Assembly (NCBI RefSeq): GCF_905475395.1
Contig: NC_058342.1
Location: forward strand, 8,741,140-8,805,139
Direction: 5' to 3'
Length of the DNA: 64,000 nt
DNA from: Chrysoperla carnea
Lineage: Eukaryota; Arthropoda; Insecta; Neuroptera; Chrysopidae
Below, in pieces: positions 12,731 through 22,775 of this stretch; position 1 is the first letter of the stretch, and every line of letters starts with the position of its first letter. A program made the position numbers and the translations under genes. The notes below the pieces were generated by a model. That model was given only the letters and a program-made list of their open reading frames with translations, was not told where the DNA came from and did no database searches.

Positions 12731-12878
12731 ACTGCATATATCTGAAGTTAGGTGCACATCAACAGAGTGACTTATGCGTGTGTGTGTAGCTTACCTATGT
12801 GTACGGTAGTGGACGGAGTTTGACAGTAGTCGGCGGGAGACACGCGGCGTTGTGACACTGAACGTGATTCGGCCAGGC

Positions 12879-13165
12879 GTAAGTAAATTTATAACCTCAC
12901 TTGTAACGTCTTTTGTTATTAACACCTACACTTTAGACTGTCCAATTCTATTTTATTTCAAAGATGATAGGGCCAAGATTGTGAGTTGATCTGTGAATAA
13001 TTCAATATATGGTAGGTTTTTTTTTAACAATATTTTGATTTCATTTTCTTGTTATGGGGCAGGTTCATACAGTAGTATACGGGGCACATTCATACTGTAT
13101 GAATGTGCCCTATTTTATTATTTTAGCCAATACAATTTAAGCAATGCTATAATTTGGTTTTTCAG
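12879..13165 (+). other. Predicted 5' UTR intron of the pogo-like transposase
   Basis: A strong donor GTAAGTAA at 12,879 and a pyrimidine-rich acceptor ending TTTTTCAG at 13,165 lie just upstream of the likely start codon at 13,173. Inside it sits a palindrome (13,081-13,111) made of two facing copies of the end motif. The intron is inferred from splice consensus only. Confidence 0.45.
13081..13111. repeat. Subterminal palindrome of the pogo end motif
   Basis: Two facing copies of GGGGCACATTCATAC. Single copies also occur near 15,631, 15,653 and 15,675, giving about seven including the ends. Probable transposase-binding sites. Confidence 0.6.
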
Positions 13166-13172
13166 AACGATA

Positions 13173-15293
13173 ATGGTCAGAAATTACAAGAAAAAAGAAA
13201 CTCGGAGTAAAGAGGTGGACGAACAAGCAATGACAAAAGCTATCGATGAAGTTTTAAAGAACAACCTCTCTATCCGAAAATCGGCAGTCATGTACGCGGT
13301 TAATGCAGCAACATTACAAAGCCGTATCAAAAAAATACGCAAAATACAAAACCTTGATAGCGAAATTCGTATATTTGGGTCCAAATTTGCATCGCAGCAG
13401 GTTTTCACTATAACTGAAGAGAATGTTTTGAATAAATATATCTTAGATTGTTCTAAGATGCACTATGGCCTGACATGTGAACAAGTAAAAAAACTTGCAT
13501 ACGAATTTGCTAAGGCCAATGAGATTAAATACCCTGAAAGCTGGAATAATAATAAGCAAGCGGGAGCAGACTGGTTAGCAAGTTTCCGTAAACGCCATAC
13601 AAATATAAGTTTGCGTAAACCGGAAAACACAAGTGCTGCCAGATCATTCGGTTTCAACAAAACGGCAGTGAACGATTTTTTTCAGAATCTGGAAAATATA
13701 TACCGCAAATACAATTTTACTGCCGATCGGATTTTCAACTACGACGAATCTGGTATCTCAACTGTTATGACCACACCTAAAATTTTTGCGGATAAAAGTC
13801 AAAAACAGGTTGGCCAAATAGTGTCTGCAGAGAGAGGAGAGCTGGTCACATTTGGTGGTATTATATCAGCAAGTGGAAATACCATACCGCCCTTATTCAT
13901 CTTCCCTCGCGTACATTTTAAGGATCACTTTATAGGAGGTGCTCCAGAAGGATCTTTGGGTGTAGCCACGAGAAGTGGTTGGATAAACTCAAGCATTTTT
14001 GTTGATGTCTTAAAGCACATACAGAAACACACCTTGTGTTCAAAAGACAACCCAATTTTGCTTATTTTTGACAACCATGAGAGTCATATATCGATTGATG
14101 CAATCCACTACTGCCGTGACAATGGGATTGTATGTCTCTCTTTTCCACCACACACAACTCATCGTCTCCAACCATTAGATGTTGGCGTATTTGGACCATT
14201 AAAGTCGAAATTAAAAACGGCTTTCAATGACTGGCACGTTTCTCACCCAGGAAAGACATTAAATATTTATAACATCCACAAACTGACCAAGCTACCTTAT
14301 TTAGAATCATTTAGTTTGAGAAATATAACCAGCGCTTATGAAAAGACCGGAATATGGCCTTTCAATAAGTTAATTTTCAATGACGAAGATTTTGCGCCGG
14401 TACAGGTGTATCATTCAAATCCTGTAACAAATTCCAACGAAAGCGCAGGTGGTGAAGAGCTTGCTACAGTAGGTGTTGAACTTAGAAATATTTCTGCTCA
14501 AACACCTCCGACTTTGTCCAAAACTGTCTCGCCTTCATTGCTTTCACAACAAATAGATTACGACAATCCTGCACCACCGACAGTGATAGATTATGACAAT
14601 ACTGAACCATCTACTTCGAAAGTATTGAAGACGCCGGAAATGATAAGACCCTATCCGAAAGTTCAGAGACGCACACAAACAAAGAAAGGTAGATCACTTG
14701 GCAAATCAAGAATTTATACAGACACGCCCGAGAAGAATAGAATTGAAGAATTGGAGAAAAATAAACATGAGAAGAGATTAGAAAAAGAACGGAAAAGTAA
14801 AGCAAGAGAAATAAAGAGAGCGTTGAGTTTACTGAATGACGATGGTGTTAAAAGGAGTAAACCGAAAAGAAATAAAACCAAAGAGATCGAACTAACTTGT
14901 AGTGACAGTGAAACAGATATCAGTCTGCGAGAAAGTTCTGCTTCACCTTTTGACATGCTTGAAGAAAGCGAAAATGATCATGAAGAGCCCATTGACCCTG
15001 AAAATGTCAAAGATGGTGCCTTTGTACTAGTCAAATTTGAAAAAAAGAAGACCATTATTTACTATGTCGGACAAATCGTCAAACACTACAGCTTGACAGA
15101 AGTAATGGTGTCGTTTTTGAGGAAGAAACCAGGTTCTTCTATGAATTTTGTCTTTCCAAATGTTAAAGATGAAGGGACAGTAGATCTATCAGATGTCGTT
15201 TTGATATTACCGGATCCTAAATCAGCTAAAACAGCTAGGACCGCTAACATTTTAAGTTTCAACAAAGATCTCTCTATTTATAACGTACAATAA
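13173..15293 (+). CDS. Pogo-like transposase, DDE superfamily, intact
   Basis: The 706-residue protein starts at the ATG at 13,173. The frame extends 60 codons further up, but that part is hydrophobic, contains a likely splice acceptor and begins with no ATG. Residues about 1-55 form a psq-type helix-turn-helix (basic start, IRKSAVMYAV core), followed by a CENP-B-type DNA-binding region. The catalytic core has D191 (NYDESG), D300 (IFDNHESH) and D336 (HRLQPLDVG), with 35 residues between the last two, typical of pogo/Tigger/Jerky proteins. A long charged linker with a probable coiled coil (about 515-550) follows, then a conserved-looking C-terminal domain. All catalytic residues are present and no break is seen. 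It should bind the element's GGGGCAC-TTCATAC repeats and catalyse cut-and-paste movement. Confidence 0.88.
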   Translation: MVRNYKKKETRSKEVDEQAMTKAIDEVLKNNLSIRKSAVMYAVNAATLQSRIKKIRKIQNLDSEIRIFGSKFASQQVFTITEENVLNKYILDCSKMHYGLTCEQVKKLAYEFAKANEIKYPESWNNNKQAGADWLASFRKRHTNISLRKPENTSAARSFGFNKTAVNDFFQNLENIYRKYNFTADRIFNYDESGISTVMTTPKIFADKSQKQVGQIVSAERGELVTFGGIISASGNTIPPLFIFPRVHFKDHFIGGAPEGSLGVATRSGWINSSIFVDVLKHIQKHTLCSKDNPILLIFDNHESHISIDAIHYCRDNGIVCLSFPPHTTHRLQPLDVGVFGPLKSKLKTAFNDWHVSHPGKTLNIYNIHKLTKLPYLESFSLRNITSAYEKTGIWPFNKLIFNDEDFAPVQVYHSNPVTNSNESAGGEELATVGVELRNISAQTPPTLSKTVSPSLLSQQIDYDNPAPPTVIDYDNTEPSTSKVLKTPEMIRPYPKVQRRTQTKKGRSLGKSRIYTDTPEKNRIEELEKNKHEKRLEKERKSKAREIKRALSLLNDDGVKRSKPKRNKTKEIELTCSDSETDISLRESSASPFDMLEESENDHEEPIDPENVKDGAFVLVKFEKKKTIIYYVGQIVKHYSLTEVMVSFLRKKPGSSMNFVFPNVKDEGTVDLSDVVLILPDPKSAKTARTANILSFNKDLSIYNVQ

Positions 15294-15852
15294 TGATAAT
15301 ATTATAGTAAAGATAATTATCTTGAAGTTAATTAGTCACTTAGGATCTCTCATGTTGGTTGTGATAGTTTTTGAAATTGTTGATTATTGATAGTACAAAA
15401 TAAGAAGTATAAGCACAAGACTAAGATATTAATATAGTAATGGAAATAATCCGAAAGACTGACGACTGATAGATTAATTTAGTTCCATTGGTGATAGAAA
15501 AGAAAACCTAACTATAATTATGTTATCCTTTTTTTAATGTATATTCATGTAAACGTGATGCCCTTTGTTTTGATACTTTGATTTTAATAAATAAATAAAT
15601 ATTTTAAGCACAATATGTTTATTTTTTACATGTATGAATCTGCCCCATAGCCTGTATGAAAGTGCCCCGCATGTGGGGCACATTCATACATTTCTGTTTT
15701 TTTTTTTTAATTTGTCATAAAAATTCGTACAAGTGTATTTATACTAATGTTATGTTTTTATTATTAAGTCAGATAGTTCGACTATTGATTTCTGAGGAAT
15801 TGATACAGATATTGATACCAGAAAGAATTCTATAAGGTCAAATATAAAAACC

Positions 15853-15877
15853 GTATGAAGGTACCCCACCTTCCCCT
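15853..15877 (-). repeat. Right terminal inverted repeat of the pogo-like element
   Basis: Complement of the left end with about three differences, followed by TATA. Confidence 0.85.
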
Positions 15878-15880
15878 ATA

Positions 15881-16810
15881 TGAAAAATTAGGAGGCTCGA
15901 AATTCATTTTAAAGGCATGGTTTCTCGAACGAAAATTATGAGAATATTACAACGAACACCGTCAGGGGGTACGCCCAAAATGATCAGTTTAACATAAATT
16001 CCAAAAATGGATTCCTCGACTCTAAAACCCCCCGGACACACATTTGACTAGACAAAAAAAAATGTGCTTCTATCTTTTTCATACAACATCTGAGTCACTT
16101 GGGAAAAATCTACCTTCAAAAATTGGGAGTCTTGAAATTCATTTTAGAGGTATGGCTTCTTGGCCAAAAATTCTAACTAAATACCATGTTTTTAAATCTT
16201 TGCACATCTGCAAGGCTCTAACCTGATTTAGAGATTTAAAAATTTGCATAATACCTGTAAACACTTGTAAACTCAGTCGAAACGAAGTCAGGGAGTTAAA
16301 AATATGTACTGAATTGAGATCATGTTAAAGATATACCTTTTGTTGGTGTCAACTCTCCAGGTCTCCGTCCTTGTTGTAAACATTTAATTTTTTCAATAAC
16401 ATGAAAGGACAAAAATCTCACTTAAATAAAAAAACATCTAATAAGAAACACTACATGATGGGGAAGGATGTTTATTAGTTTCTCACGAGTGTTTTTATTT
16501 TTGACGACTTTAACATTTGATAATACTCCTCTAAAATACAGACCTTTCGAACTGATTGAAAAAAAATTTAGAAACTGATGTTCATAAAGTAGTCTAAACA
16601 GTCCATTTTTATCAGTTGTTGGCACAATAATTAAACTAGAGATAGAAAAAAGAGTAAAGATTAAAAAAAATTATTTTTTTAAAGTTCTGTATATTTGTCT
16701 AATTACTTAAGAACAGTGATCATAATTATGTAAATAAAAATGGAACAATTAGGACTAAAAAACAGGGTTATATCGATAAATTGACTGGACTCTAGAGATA
16801 ACTAAAAAGA
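15881..16810. other. Non-coding stretch with a diverged direct repeat
   Basis: A roughly 65-bp segment at about 15,886-15,950 recurs in diverged form at 16,115-16,180 (shared core GAAATTCATTTTA). Otherwise no gene or element is recognised. Confidence 0.4.
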
Positions 16811-17286
16811 GTGTTGCAATTCGCTGGGTGCGTGACCCCAGCGCCATCTAACGATACAACTTACGGTGGCTCTTTTGAGAAAATAAACATGTATTGGATG
16901 TCAAATAGCTATTGAAAAAATTTTAGTGCATACTGATGCAGATTTGAATCACATAACAAAACATTAAATAAATATGGGTTTCAAACCAATTCTGAAGGTA
17001 ATTATATAAAATAATATTTTTTAAAGTGTCCAGATGTCATTACGCACATCAATTTGACAATAACGTTCAAATTTGAACTTGTTTCTTAACTTGTTTATAG
17101 CTGTTTTGTTATACGAAGTTACTGGTGATATTGTGCGAAAACCTTTTTGTTGAAGAAGTGGTTTTTTGTAAATATTTGAAATGTAAGTAATAATTATTTT
17201 ATAAAATAATATCTAAATTATCATTTTATATAAAAATAAAAACGATTTATTTGAAATATTCTATATTTGAAGCCAATTGAGTCTGC

Positions 17287-17357
17287 GATGCATATTTGCA
17301 TCACCATGCATTCTCTTCAAATTATATCTCTCCTGCATGGTGATGCAAATATGCATC
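17287..17357. repeat. Perfect 24-bp inverted repeat in the piggyBac 5' region
   Basis: Arms 17,287-17,310 and 17,334-17,357 are exact complements with a 23-bp loop. A third, one-mismatch copy lies at 19,252-19,275, near the right end of the same element. This spacing is typical of subterminal repeats bound by a transposase. Confidence 0.7.
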
Positions 17358-17428
17358 AATATTATTATTTGTAATAAATTTATTGGTTTTGGCCATTCTA
17401 GCAAATAATTTAGAAGCAATTTTTAATA

Positions 17429-19209
17429 ATGGAAACCAACAAAGGCTTGTCCAACAAAGAATTGGAAAGTATTTTGGAAAATTGGCAAGATTGCAGCGAA
17501 GATGAATTTGAATACGACGATTTGAATTAGTAGTCAATAACTCTTGCGATAATGATGAATTGATCGATGCTGAGGAAGGTCCGGGGTGTTCTGGAGAAGC
17601 GCCAAATACACTTGGTGATCAAAACGTCGAAAAGAAAATTATGATGAAAAATCTAAGAATGGTACCAAAAGATATTTTGGAAAAAAAATAATTTGTCCCC
17701 CAATGCGGAAGATATAGAATTTAGAGGAAGTGAAAAATTATCCGAAGAAATTCTAAATTTGTCGACACCATATTCTTTTTTTAATTATTTTTTTTTTTGA
17801 CGAAGTTATTATTGACAATATTGTTGTCGAAACTCAAACATATGCTTGCCAAAAAAATATTTCGAAGCCATTTATAGTCACAAAGAATGACATAAGAAAA
17901 TTTTTAGGCATTTCAATTCTAACATCTATTGTGCAATTGCCCAATGTTAGAAATTATTGGTCAGAAATAGTAGGAAATATTTTGATACAGAATACCATGA
18001 CCTGTAATCAATACGAAAAAATTAGGGAGTACTTACATTTTATTGATAATTCAAAATTACAAGCAACTAATAAAGATCGCTTGTATAAGATCCGTCCACT
18101 TATTGATGTATTAATTAAAAATTTTCAAAAAGTAAATTTTGAAGAACGCCTATCAGCAGACGAGCAAATATGTGCTACAAAAGCCAGAAGCTATTTGAAA
18201 CAATATTTGCTCGTAAAACCTCATAAATGGGGGTACAAATTATTTGTTTTATCGAGTGTATCCGGGTATACTTACAATTTCGAAATTTATACTGGACAAG
18301 AAAATAATGAAGAAGAAAGATTGGCCTCTGAGGTAGATTTAGGTGCAAGTGCTAATGTCATTATTTGTCACGAAATGTACCAGCAGGGTTAAATCACAAA
18401 TTATATTGTGATAACTATTATACGTCAGTTCCTCTGGTGGTTGAGCTGGCAAAGAAGCAAATCTTGTTTGTTGGCACAGTACGCCGGAATATAATAAAAA
18501 ACTGTAAGCTCCCTAACGAAAAACAAATGAAAAACGAACAACGTGGATCTTCCCAGGAATTTACGACTAGAATTGATGATGTGGACATTGCGTCATTGGT
18601 GTGGAAGGATAATAAGTTAGTAACATTTATTTCTACATATGCCGGTCAAATGCCAATGCAAAGTGCACAAAGATTTCATAGAAAGGAAAACCAAATGAAA
18701 ACCATTGACTGCCCAAATGTTGTGAAGGAATATAATAAACATATGGGAGGGTTGGAGCTTAATTGGCCGCTATAGGATTAAACTAAGATCCAAGAAGTGG
18801 TATATGAGAATATTTTATCACTTGGTGGATTTGGCGATGGTAAATGCGTGGGTTCTTTATAAAAGAACGATGAAAGAGAAAAATATCGTACCCGACCTCG
18901 GATTGGCGGAATTTAAAACGGAATTGGCTGAAACTTTGTGCAAATTTGACACTTCTTCAATTTCAAAACGGAGGAAGCCAAAAACCTCTGAAATGGAAGC
19001 AAAAAAAAGAAAATTGAATACTGCACATATCCCACCAAAAAATTTATGGGCAGATAATATTCAGCATTGGCCGGACTTCAGTGAAACGCGCCTTCGGTGT
19101 AAATGCCCGACTGTAAAGATCGGTCAACAATCAAATGCGCAAAATGTAATGTCGCGCTTTGCCTCAACAAAAATAAAAATTGTTTTAAAACATTTCACTA
19201 TGTGTGAAA
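17429..19209 (+). pseudogene. PiggyBac-type transposase, multiply frameshifted
   Basis: The start ATG at 17,429 opens an acidic N-terminus. The DDE core follows in shifted frames: SADEQ (first Asp, near 18,160), YCDNYYTS (second Asp, near 18,410), and YNKHMGG near 18,740, where the family has GGVD. Here the third Asp position reads GLE, a Glu, which is rarely tolerated. The C-terminal cysteine-rich finger (about 19,095-19,205) is recognisable only when two frames are combined. At least four frame changes and several stops (first at 17,528) make it non-functional. Confidence 0.8.
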
Positions 19210-19656
19210 TAAAAAACATTTATACTTATCAAGTTTTTTTTATGTCCTCAATGCATAGTGATGCAAATATGCATCAAGTAGAAAAATTGAATTTTCCTCA
19301 AAACTATTGAAGATAGAGATTTTTTGTTTTTTCTTTTCGTGATTACCATTCAATTTTACATCATGCATTAAAGGGTTAAATTAAAAAATTTTCCGTGGGT
19401 CAGATAAAAACAGTGAGTAAAATAAACACAACAACTAAAACAAGTCTCAATAAGTGAATTAGGTTAAGCAACGTTAAAATCTGTCAAGATGTTTATTGTA
19501 AAATTAATATTGAATAAAAAATCATTATTAATATTAAAAAACAATCTAAAATAATATATAAAATAACACATAGCTCTATTTAACATAATTATATATTTAC
19601 GAATATATCTAAAATTTTAATTTTTTTTTATTTACTTTTGCAGATAAAAAACGGAA

Positions 19657-20644
19657 TTGGTGTTAAGAACGGGTTTTAAATCTATCACACATAATATTAT
19701 TTTTCAACCACAGACTCTGATCAAGGGTAAAAATTTAGTTATGGCTGAGCACGTGAGAGATGTTGAAGAACATCGAAAATTAAATCAAAGTTATTTAATT
19801 AAATCGCGCATCATTCGACAAGCATCAGTCAATTCAACGCCTTACACAACATCATTGAATGTAATAACAATTTTTATATTACTTACATACAACAATTATC
19901 ATTGTTTGTATTGTTATAAACTTTATTTGAATTGTTTTCATATTTCAGATTAATGAGACACGATTTGTGACAGATGTCAAGTGTGATTGTGTTTACAATC
20001 AGGGCAAGAAATGCAAACATGTCGCAGCATTGATTTATTACATTAATAATGAAGAGAGTGCATCAAAAACGAGTCATAAACAATTTTGGAGCAAACCTAG
20101 TGCCCGACAGTTTTCAAAAAATAAATATGCAAAGGGTTAACACTTTGAAGAAATGTTTCCTCGAAAAAAAGGAAAATGTTATGAGGCTCCGGAAATAGAA
20201 ATTTCTAAACTGTTAAAGGAATCTCCTTTAAAACAAGTGATGGTAGCAAAAGCTGAAAATACTAATATACAAACGGTCAAAAGAGTAATGGATTCATTAC
20301 TACAACAAGTTGAAATTAATTTAGAGAAAGAAGACTGTGAACAATGTGCAATTACTTTTCTAATTTATTGTGATGAAAATACGCAATATAAAACGAATTG
20401 TAAGTTAGACTCTAAGTTAAAAAAATTTTATCTAGAAAAAATTGAAATGTCCGAAAAAGACATTATCAAATTATGCTGTGAAACTTTGGGACAATCTAGT
20501 TGCGCTGAATGGTACGCTGCTAGACAACCAAGATTGTCTGCTAGTAAAAATATGCACAGTATTAAAGTAAGAACAACTAAAACTATTGAAAGTCTAGTGT
20601 CAGAAACAACAACTTTGATGATCCATTTTATTTTATTTATTTAA
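19657..20644 (+). pseudogene. SWIM zinc finger plus YqaJ-like nuclease start, truncated
   Basis: Two exons are joined by an 88-nt intron (19,861-19,948; GTAATA donor, TTTCAG acceptor) that keeps the phase. Exon 2 carries a SWIM finger, C-x-C-x7-C-x-H (near 19,979-20,020), then a basic and charged region. It ends in a W-x3-R-x2-R-x-SAS block (near 20,510-20,550), which is how YqaJ-type (lambda-exonuclease-like) domains begin. The nuclease domain then stops, so its catalytic part is missing. One in-frame TAA lies at 20,138-20,140. SWIM-YqaJ proteins are multicopy in insects. Its place between matching inverted ends suggests it is this transposon's own gene. Confidence 0.6.
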
Positions 20645-20855
20645 TTAAACTGACACACGTGTTATTTTTATGGTCATAGATAATAAAGAGCCACCCGTAG
20701 TTCTGTATTGTCCGCAGCGGGCGCTGACATCACTTTTGTGTCCCCCACTATGCCTTACGCACCCAGCGAATAAGAAAACCACTTTTGAATTTGAAATGAT
20801 TAGACATTAAAAATCAAATGATTATTCGTTAGTAGATAGCTGGAGGATAAGTAAA

Positions 20856-21470
20856 ATGGAGCACTACTATACACAACAACGAATTTATAGTGAAAAAATA
20901 TTATCGAAGTGATAAAAGTTTTGCAATCATAATTCGCAAAATACGAACAGTGAGTGCAAATGTTGTTTTTCTGCAACCACTATGCATTGAATCTTAACAA
21001 AAGATTTGAGACATTATGGGTACAAAGTTTAATTGACTTAAGAGCTGAAGCCGGAAGACCATGGGCAGCGAACAGCGTTTGTTAATTGGATTTTGGAACA
21101 ACGACGACTGTCAGGAGATGCAGTTGGTCAAGCAATTACCGTGAATGGTGTTCGTTGTCTGGTCGTGTTATGTCTCGTTATGGATATCTTCTTTAACTGC
21201 CCAGATGATGCGATTTATCGCTTCTAGATTTTTTTTCTTTGGGTTTTTTTAAAGTCACTAGTGATGCGATTTATCGCTTCTAGATTTTTTTCTTTGGGTT
21301 TTTTTAAAGTCACTAGCTTATGTGAACAAACCCACAACGATTGAAGCCTTAAAAGACGAAATTAAACGCTGTATCACTGAAATACCGCAACATTTAAGCA
21401 AAATTTTATAAAAAGATAACGCCTGTTCCAGCCGAGGCGATCATTTATCGGATGTTTTATTCCATTCGTA
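20856..21470 (+). pseudogene. Mariner-like transposase remnant
   Basis: It begins MEHYYTQQRI at 20,856, the usual start of the DUF4817-type helix-turn-helix of mariner-like transposases, and continues in changing frames. Near 21,316-21,400 the C-terminal text YVNKPTTIEALKDEI followed by IKRCITEI is typical of the family's end. The catalytic middle is mostly deleted. Confidence 0.55.
21206..21316 (+). repeat. 56-bp tandem duplication in the mariner remnant
   Basis: Copies 21,206-21,261 and 21,262-21,316 differ by one T in a run. It duplicates the part coding the FFLW-type motif. Confidence 0.85.
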
Positions 21471-22132
21471 ACCTCATGATGTGTACTTCATTATTCAATA
21501 AATGATACAAACTTATGCCACAAATATGTAAGTTTTAATTAAAACTCAAAACCGGCGTTCTTATTGCAACACCCATTATTTTAAAAACATTTGTCAGACG
21601 ATCATTTAAGTACTGTATGAATTAATCAAAAAATATCAAATTATATGATTTCAAAATGAAAAAGTTCGTTTTTATTATTACGAATCATTTAAGGTTCAGA
21701 TCCATGACTTCACAGAAACTGTTAACTAAAAAGTGTTACTTACTTATCAAGAACTATTCAATATTATAACTTTTCTGGATTTTGGGTATATGGCCGCCGT
21801 GGATGATTCGAATTAAGCATAGTGTGAGTGTTGCAAATACGAATCACGACAACAGATTTTTCAGTCAAAGTGAAATTGACAGCTAACAGATGGTTGGTAC
21901 TCAGTTTGGACATTTCACTATAAATGGGACTAAGCCAGAACAGCGCCTCCAAATTGTGGAAATTTGTACAATTTGTTTGATCTCAATATAAAATAAATAC
22001 AGAATTGAACTTCCAGATTACACTTCATTTCAGCCAGCCACGCCACCCATAAGCCAAAAATAATTTCAAACCAATAACGGCATGGTGATTGCGTTTCTAC
22101 TTTGCGTTAACGTATTTAATTTGCGTATCTCG

Positions 22133-22484
22133 GGTAAGCAGTGTTCTTTACGAAAAAATGTTTAAAACAAAAGTTGTCTATTTTTTTATAAGGAACATTT
22201 TAAACTTTCCTCTATCTCCAGCAGGTAACATGGTGGGTCTTACGGACCCACGATCCGATTAACTTATTTTGCTGATTTACGAACTCAACCTCATTATTTA
22301 AGTCTTGATATATATTTTCATTTTTGAGTGATCGTGATCACAGACGGACAGTCGGAAATGGACTTTGCAGATGATTTTATGAACACCTATACCAAAATTT
22401 TGTTTGTAGCATCAATATTTTAAAGTGTTACAAACTTGGGACTAAACTTAATATACCTCGATATATTCCACATATAGATGGTAT
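22133..22484 (+). repeat. Dispersed repeat R, copy 1 (5'-truncated)
   Basis: It contains the R landmarks: a frame of TTTACGAAAAAATGTTT, GGGTC...GGACCCA, CAGACGGACAG, AACACCTATACCAAAATTTTG, and the 3' end TATAGATGGTAT. The first half of R is missing. Confidence 0.75.
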
Positions 22485-22775
22485 AAAAAATGCGTTGAAT
22501 ATGGTAGTGAAAAAAAAATGTAAACCCTAAGAAAGAAATTGTTAATTTTGACCCTTTTTTTTTTTGTTTTGTTTATAACAATTAAACGGTTAACGATAAA
22601 GTTAAACGACGTATTATTTAGCTTCTAAATTTTTTTTAGGGGCGTACCGTTTTTCTTAAAACATCGAAAAACTTCAAACAATGAAAATTGGCGATAAAAA
22701 TCATAATTTTAAACAATGCGCCCAGGGTTTACATTTTTTTTTTTTTTTTGTCACCACCGTATTCAGCGCATTGTT
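22485..22775. repeat. Small foldback element next to R copy 1
   Basis: Arms at about 22,488-22,555 and 22,690-22,775 are complementary (shared AATGCG, ATGTAAACCCT) around an AT-rich centre. MITE-like. Confidence 0.6.

Larger units (their letters stand above)
12705..15880 (+). mobile_element. Complete pogo-like (Tc1/mariner superfamily) DNA transposon
   Basis: About 3.18 kb bounded by inverted ends. The left end (12,706-12,730) and the complement of the right end (15,853-15,877) match at all but about three positions and both read GGGG...CACCTTCATAC or close variants. Both ends are flanked by TATA, in keeping with TA target duplication. It holds one intact transposase gene and a set of subterminal copies of the end motif. 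The intact ORF and well-matched ends suggest a young, perhaps autonomous copy. Confidence 0.85.
17287..19379 (+). mobile_element. Decayed piggyBac element
   Basis: The right end reads AAAGGG at 19,370-19,375 followed by TTAA (19,376-19,379), the expected piggyBac terminus and target site. No matching TTAA-CCC end was found on the left, so the left boundary given is only the outermost subterminal repeat. It lies inside the SWIM/YqaJ-type element. Confidence 0.65.
16821..20769 (+). mobile_element. SWIM/YqaJ-type DNA transposon inserted in the mariner-like left end
   Basis: The ends are inverted copies: TCGCTGGGTGCGT at 16,821 and its complement ending at 20,769. A second matching block, containing GGTGGCTCTTT, lies about 50-80 bp inside each end. 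AT precedes the left end and follows the right end, a possible 2-bp target duplication. The element is 3,949 bp including a later piggyBac insertion. I cannot place it in a named superfamily. Confidence 0.6.
16811..21572 (+). mobile_element. Mariner-like element, decayed, split by a nested transposon
   Basis: The right end complement reads GTGTTGCAATAAGAA at 21,558-21,572. The left end reads GTGTTGCAAT at 16,811 and continues, after an insertion, as ATAAGAA at 20,770. Joining across the insertion restores a matching end. The transposase remnant inside (20,856-21,470) has a mariner-type N-terminus. No clean TA duplication is seen at the outer edges. Confidence 0.55.

Noticed and set aside
12993..13172. 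60-codon upstream extension of the pogo transposase frame
   Set aside because: No ATG opens it, it is hydrophobic, and it overlaps a predicted 5' UTR intron with binding-motif palindromes.
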